In this document: piece by piece, positions 7,254-9,033 of the stretch
Layout: each line of letters opens with the position of its first letter
Numbering within the stretch: position 1 is the stretch's first letter
Assembly (NCBI GenBank): GCA_013139395.1
Contig: WTAX01000099.1
Span: 1-9,033 of the forward strand
Direction of reading: 5' to 3'
From: Gammaproteobacteria bacterium
GTDB taxonomy: Bacteria > Pseudomonadota > Gammaproteobacteria > GRL18
DNA length: 9,033 nucleotides
The notes under the pieces: model-generated
What the model saw: the letters and a program-made list of their open reading frames with translations, nothing else
Database searches by the model: none
Told to the model about the DNA's origin: nothing
Translations under genes and position numbers: made by a program

Positions 7254-7505
7254 TTAATCCTCTTTTTTTAATTTTTTAAGGGCTTCTATACCCTTTTTTC
7301 TTTGTGCATGAACAACTGCTATTTCTTTTTTTAACTGCTTACGATTTTTTTCAGTTTTTTCGTTTTTAAGTTCATTCTTAAGAGAGTTTTCTTTTTTCTT
7401 AAGTTTCTTTAAAACATCCTTAAAACATTTAGTATGTTCGTATTGTTTTTCTTTGTCGGCAGATAGAAATCTTTTGACAATTTTTAACAGCTTAGGTGCT
7501 CTCAT
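7254..7505 (-). CDS. Small lysine-rich predicted coiled-coil protein, function unknown
   Basis: This 83-residue protein is not a family I recognise. About 30% of residues are lysine (25 of 83) with nine Glu, giving a strongly basic, charged helix. Heptad-like spacing of Leu/Val/Ile is visible from about residue 28 to 80 (for example VLKKLKKKENSLKNEL), so a coiled coil is likely. The N-terminal piece LLKIVKRFL could form an amphipathic helix. There is no signal peptide, membrane span or Cys/His cluster. A GAGG ribosome site at 7512-7515 lies 6 nt before ATG 7505, and the gene follows the Na+/Pi transporter after 19 nt, both of which argue that it is real and co-transcribed with it. Possible roles, all speculative: a partner of the PhoU-like tail, or a polyphosphate- or nucleic-acid-binding protein. 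Confidence 0.72.
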   Translation of the reverse strand: MRAPKLLKIVKRFLSADKEKQYEHTKCFKDVLKKLKKKENSLKNELKNEKTEKNRKQLKKEIAVVHAQRKKGIEALKKLKKED

Positions 7506-7524
7506 AGCATGCCTCTAATTTTGA

Positions 7525-9033
7525 TTAGTCTTTTTGTGAATCCAGAATTTCTTGCATTTCACTCTCATCAAGTGCAAGACTGCGTTCTACTGCTTTCATA
7601 TCCAAATCACCTGTTGCGAATAAAACCTCACCCATTTGTAATAGATTTTTTATGATATTATGTGAGTAAGTTGTATCATTCATCAGGGAAGTAGCCATTT
7701 CAGCAGTGATTTTATTTTCATGGATCAGCACTTCGAGTACACCATTTGATGTTGTATCATTCATCTTCATTTCCACCTTGAGGTTATCAAGTGAAAGAAT
7801 ATCACCGCCGCCCTTGGCTGCTTCAAGGCTTCGCAGTACAGTCATCAAGTGTATACGGATGTTATTGTATTCATCGCGAATATATTGATTATCCGAAATA
7901 ATATAGGCTGACAGATTCTTATGTAGATGTTTGGTATCTTTAATGGCTTCAACGATATCTCTGCCGACAGCGCGCAGCTCAAATAATTCATTGCTCTGCT
8001 CCGGTGTCATCTGTGTTTGTGCCCGACTGATAAACATAACAATATCACTATAAAGTCCCTTCACATTACGGTTATATTCATCATCAATATTAATAGCAAT
8101 AGGCTTGTTCGTATCATTGATAATCTCGTTAGAGTCTTTGTCAGATAGAATATCATGGCGATGCAGACTTAAGCTATGGGCGATAATAGCAAAAGCATTA
8201 TCATACAGATGTATCATTTCCTTACGAACTGACTCAATAGTGACATCTGGAATATATTCAGCGGCCTCAGACAAATATTTTGGCATTGCCACAGTAATCG
8301 CCTTTTCTGGCATAACACGGGTAAGAAAAGTCACTAAGTGATTAGTGAAAGGTATCATTGCTAAGATACCAATAGTATTAAAAATGGTATGGAATACGGC
8401 CAGTTTTAGCGTATAGTCATCTGCAGCAATACCGACAGCACTGGAAAAAATATCGACTGCTGCCATAATCTGGTAAATAAATGCAATAGCAATAAAAGCA
8501 GTGACTAAATTAAAGATAAGATGCGCGCCAGCCAATCTCTTACCCTGTACATTTGAGCTCATAGAACCGATGATTGCAGTAATTGTTGTACCCACATTTG
8601 CACCAATGGCTAAAGCCAGACCATTTTCATAAGTAATTTGCTGAACTGACAGAGCGGTGATAATAATGACCAATGTGGCGTGACTGGATTGCATTATGAC
8701 CGTTGCAGCAATACCCAGAAAAGCAAACAAAAAGAGTCCGGGATAACCATCCACAGCAAAAGCTTTCAGGTCAATAGTTGTTCTGAATGCTTCAAAACCT
8801 TCTTTCATATGATGGATTCCGAGGAAAAGAAATCCCAGGCCTGCCAAAATATAACCAATACCATTAAGGTGCTTTGATTTTTGAAAGACTAAAATGATGC
8901 CAAAAACCAGCATCGGCATTGCATAGGCAGAAATTTTTACCTTGAGGCCAAAACCGGCAATCAGCCAGGCACCCGTGGTGGTACCAAGATTAGCACCAAA
9001 GATGATACCAATACCTGCAGCCAGACTGATCAG
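7525..9033 (-). CDS. Na+/Pi-cotransporter-family protein with PhoU-like C-terminus; 5' end cut off by window edge
   Basis: The frame is open from base 9033 to the stop at 7525, giving 502 visible residues; the true start lies outside the window. The Met codon at 8919 is internal, because the 38 codons before it encode conserved sequence including GANLGTTTGAW. Two copies of the family motif pair are expected: the first repeat shows GANLGTT (visible residues 13-19), and the second shows QSSHAT (115-120) and GANVGTT (144-150). QSSHAT replaces the common QSSSAT. Membrane segments run to about residue 240. Residues about 260-490 are charged and helical, as in the fused PhoU-like domain of bacterial NptA/YjbB-type proteins. 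Relatives move phosphate across the inner membrane: Vibrio NptA imports with Na+, while E. coli YjbB is linked to Pi export, so direction is undecided here. The 83-residue gene follows after 19 nt. Confidence 0.94.
   Translation of the reverse strand: MISLAAGIGIIFGANLGTTTGAWLIAGFGLKVKISAYAMPMLVFGIILVFQKSKHLNGIGYILAGLGFLFLGIHHMKEGFEAFRTTIDLKAFAVDGYPGLFLFAFLGIAATVIMQSSHATLVIIITALSVQQITYENGLALAIGANVGTTITAIIGSMSSNVQGKRLAGAHLIFNLVTAFIAIAFIYQIMAAVDIFSSAVGIAADDYTLKLAVFHTIFNTIGILAMIPFTNHLVTFLTRVMPEKAITVAMPKYLSEAAEYIPDVTIESVRKEMIHLYDNAFAIIAHSLSLHRHDILSDKDSNEIINDTNKPIAINIDDEYNRNVKGLYSDIVMFISRAQTQMTPEQSNELFELRAVGRDIVEAIKDTKHLHKNLSAYIISDNQYIRDEYNNIRIHLMTVLRSLEAAKGGGDILSLDNLKVEMKMNDTTSNGVLEVLIHENKITAEMATSLMNDTTYSHNIIKNLLQMGEVLFATGDLDMKAVERSLALDESEMQEILDSQKD

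Noticed and set aside
8105..8919. Met codon at 8919 as the start of the Na+/Pi transporter, and plus-strand frames opposite it
   Set aside because: The same frame stays open to the window edge and encodes the conserved GANLGTT motif upstream, so 8919 is internal. The opposing frames have no ribosome sites or family features.
1..9033. Mobile element, CRISPR, tRNA/rRNA, toxin-antitoxin or phage-defence system
   Set aside because: No transposase, integrase, long terminal repeats, spaced direct repeats or RNA-gene sequence was seen. The P-loop protein resembles toxin-type kinases only in the Walker A and lid, and no antitoxin-like partner is present.

Overview
The window is an AT-rich stretch in which every supported gene lies on the minus strand, so the map reads from right (9033) to left (1). 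The proteins are typical of Proteobacteria, and low G+C with this gene set suggests a gammaproteobacterium. That placement is an impression from protein style, not a computed result. Both ends of the window cut through a gene: a Na+/phosphate cotransporter at the right edge and a CNNM/CorC-type membrane protein at the left edge.

In transcription order: (1) a Na+/Pi-cotransporter-family protein with a C-terminal PhoU-like helical region (7525-9033, 5' end missing); (2) 19 nt later, an 83-residue, very lysine-rich predicted coiled-coil protein of unknown function (7254-7505); (3) a 437-nt non-coding gap (6817-7253) with a plausible promoter, short dyads and repeats, but no clear RNA gene; (4) a DUF47/PhoU-like protein (6136-6816) and a PiT-family phosphate permease (4803-6074), a well-known pair; (5) a P-loop NTPase with kinase-like features whose ATG follows the permease stop codon with no gap (4203-4802); (6) a calcineurin-like metallophosphoesterase with an unassigned N-terminal half (2719-4176); (7) two consecutive CNNM (DUF21)-CBS-CorC proteins (1194-2684 and 1-1194) overlapping by one base, with a perfect Shine-Dalgarno formed by the Glu codons at the end of the first.

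The common theme is phosphate and divalent-cation traffic. Two unrelated Pi transporters, each with its own PhoU-like module (one fused, one separate), precede a soluble P-loop protein and phosphatase, then two proteins of a family linked to Mg2+/Co2+ export. PiT permeases typically carry metal-phosphate complexes, so downstream cation-export candidates make physiological sense. A single function for the whole cluster is inference. The least explained parts are the P-loop/phosphoesterase pair, the lysine-rich small protein and the 437-nt control region.
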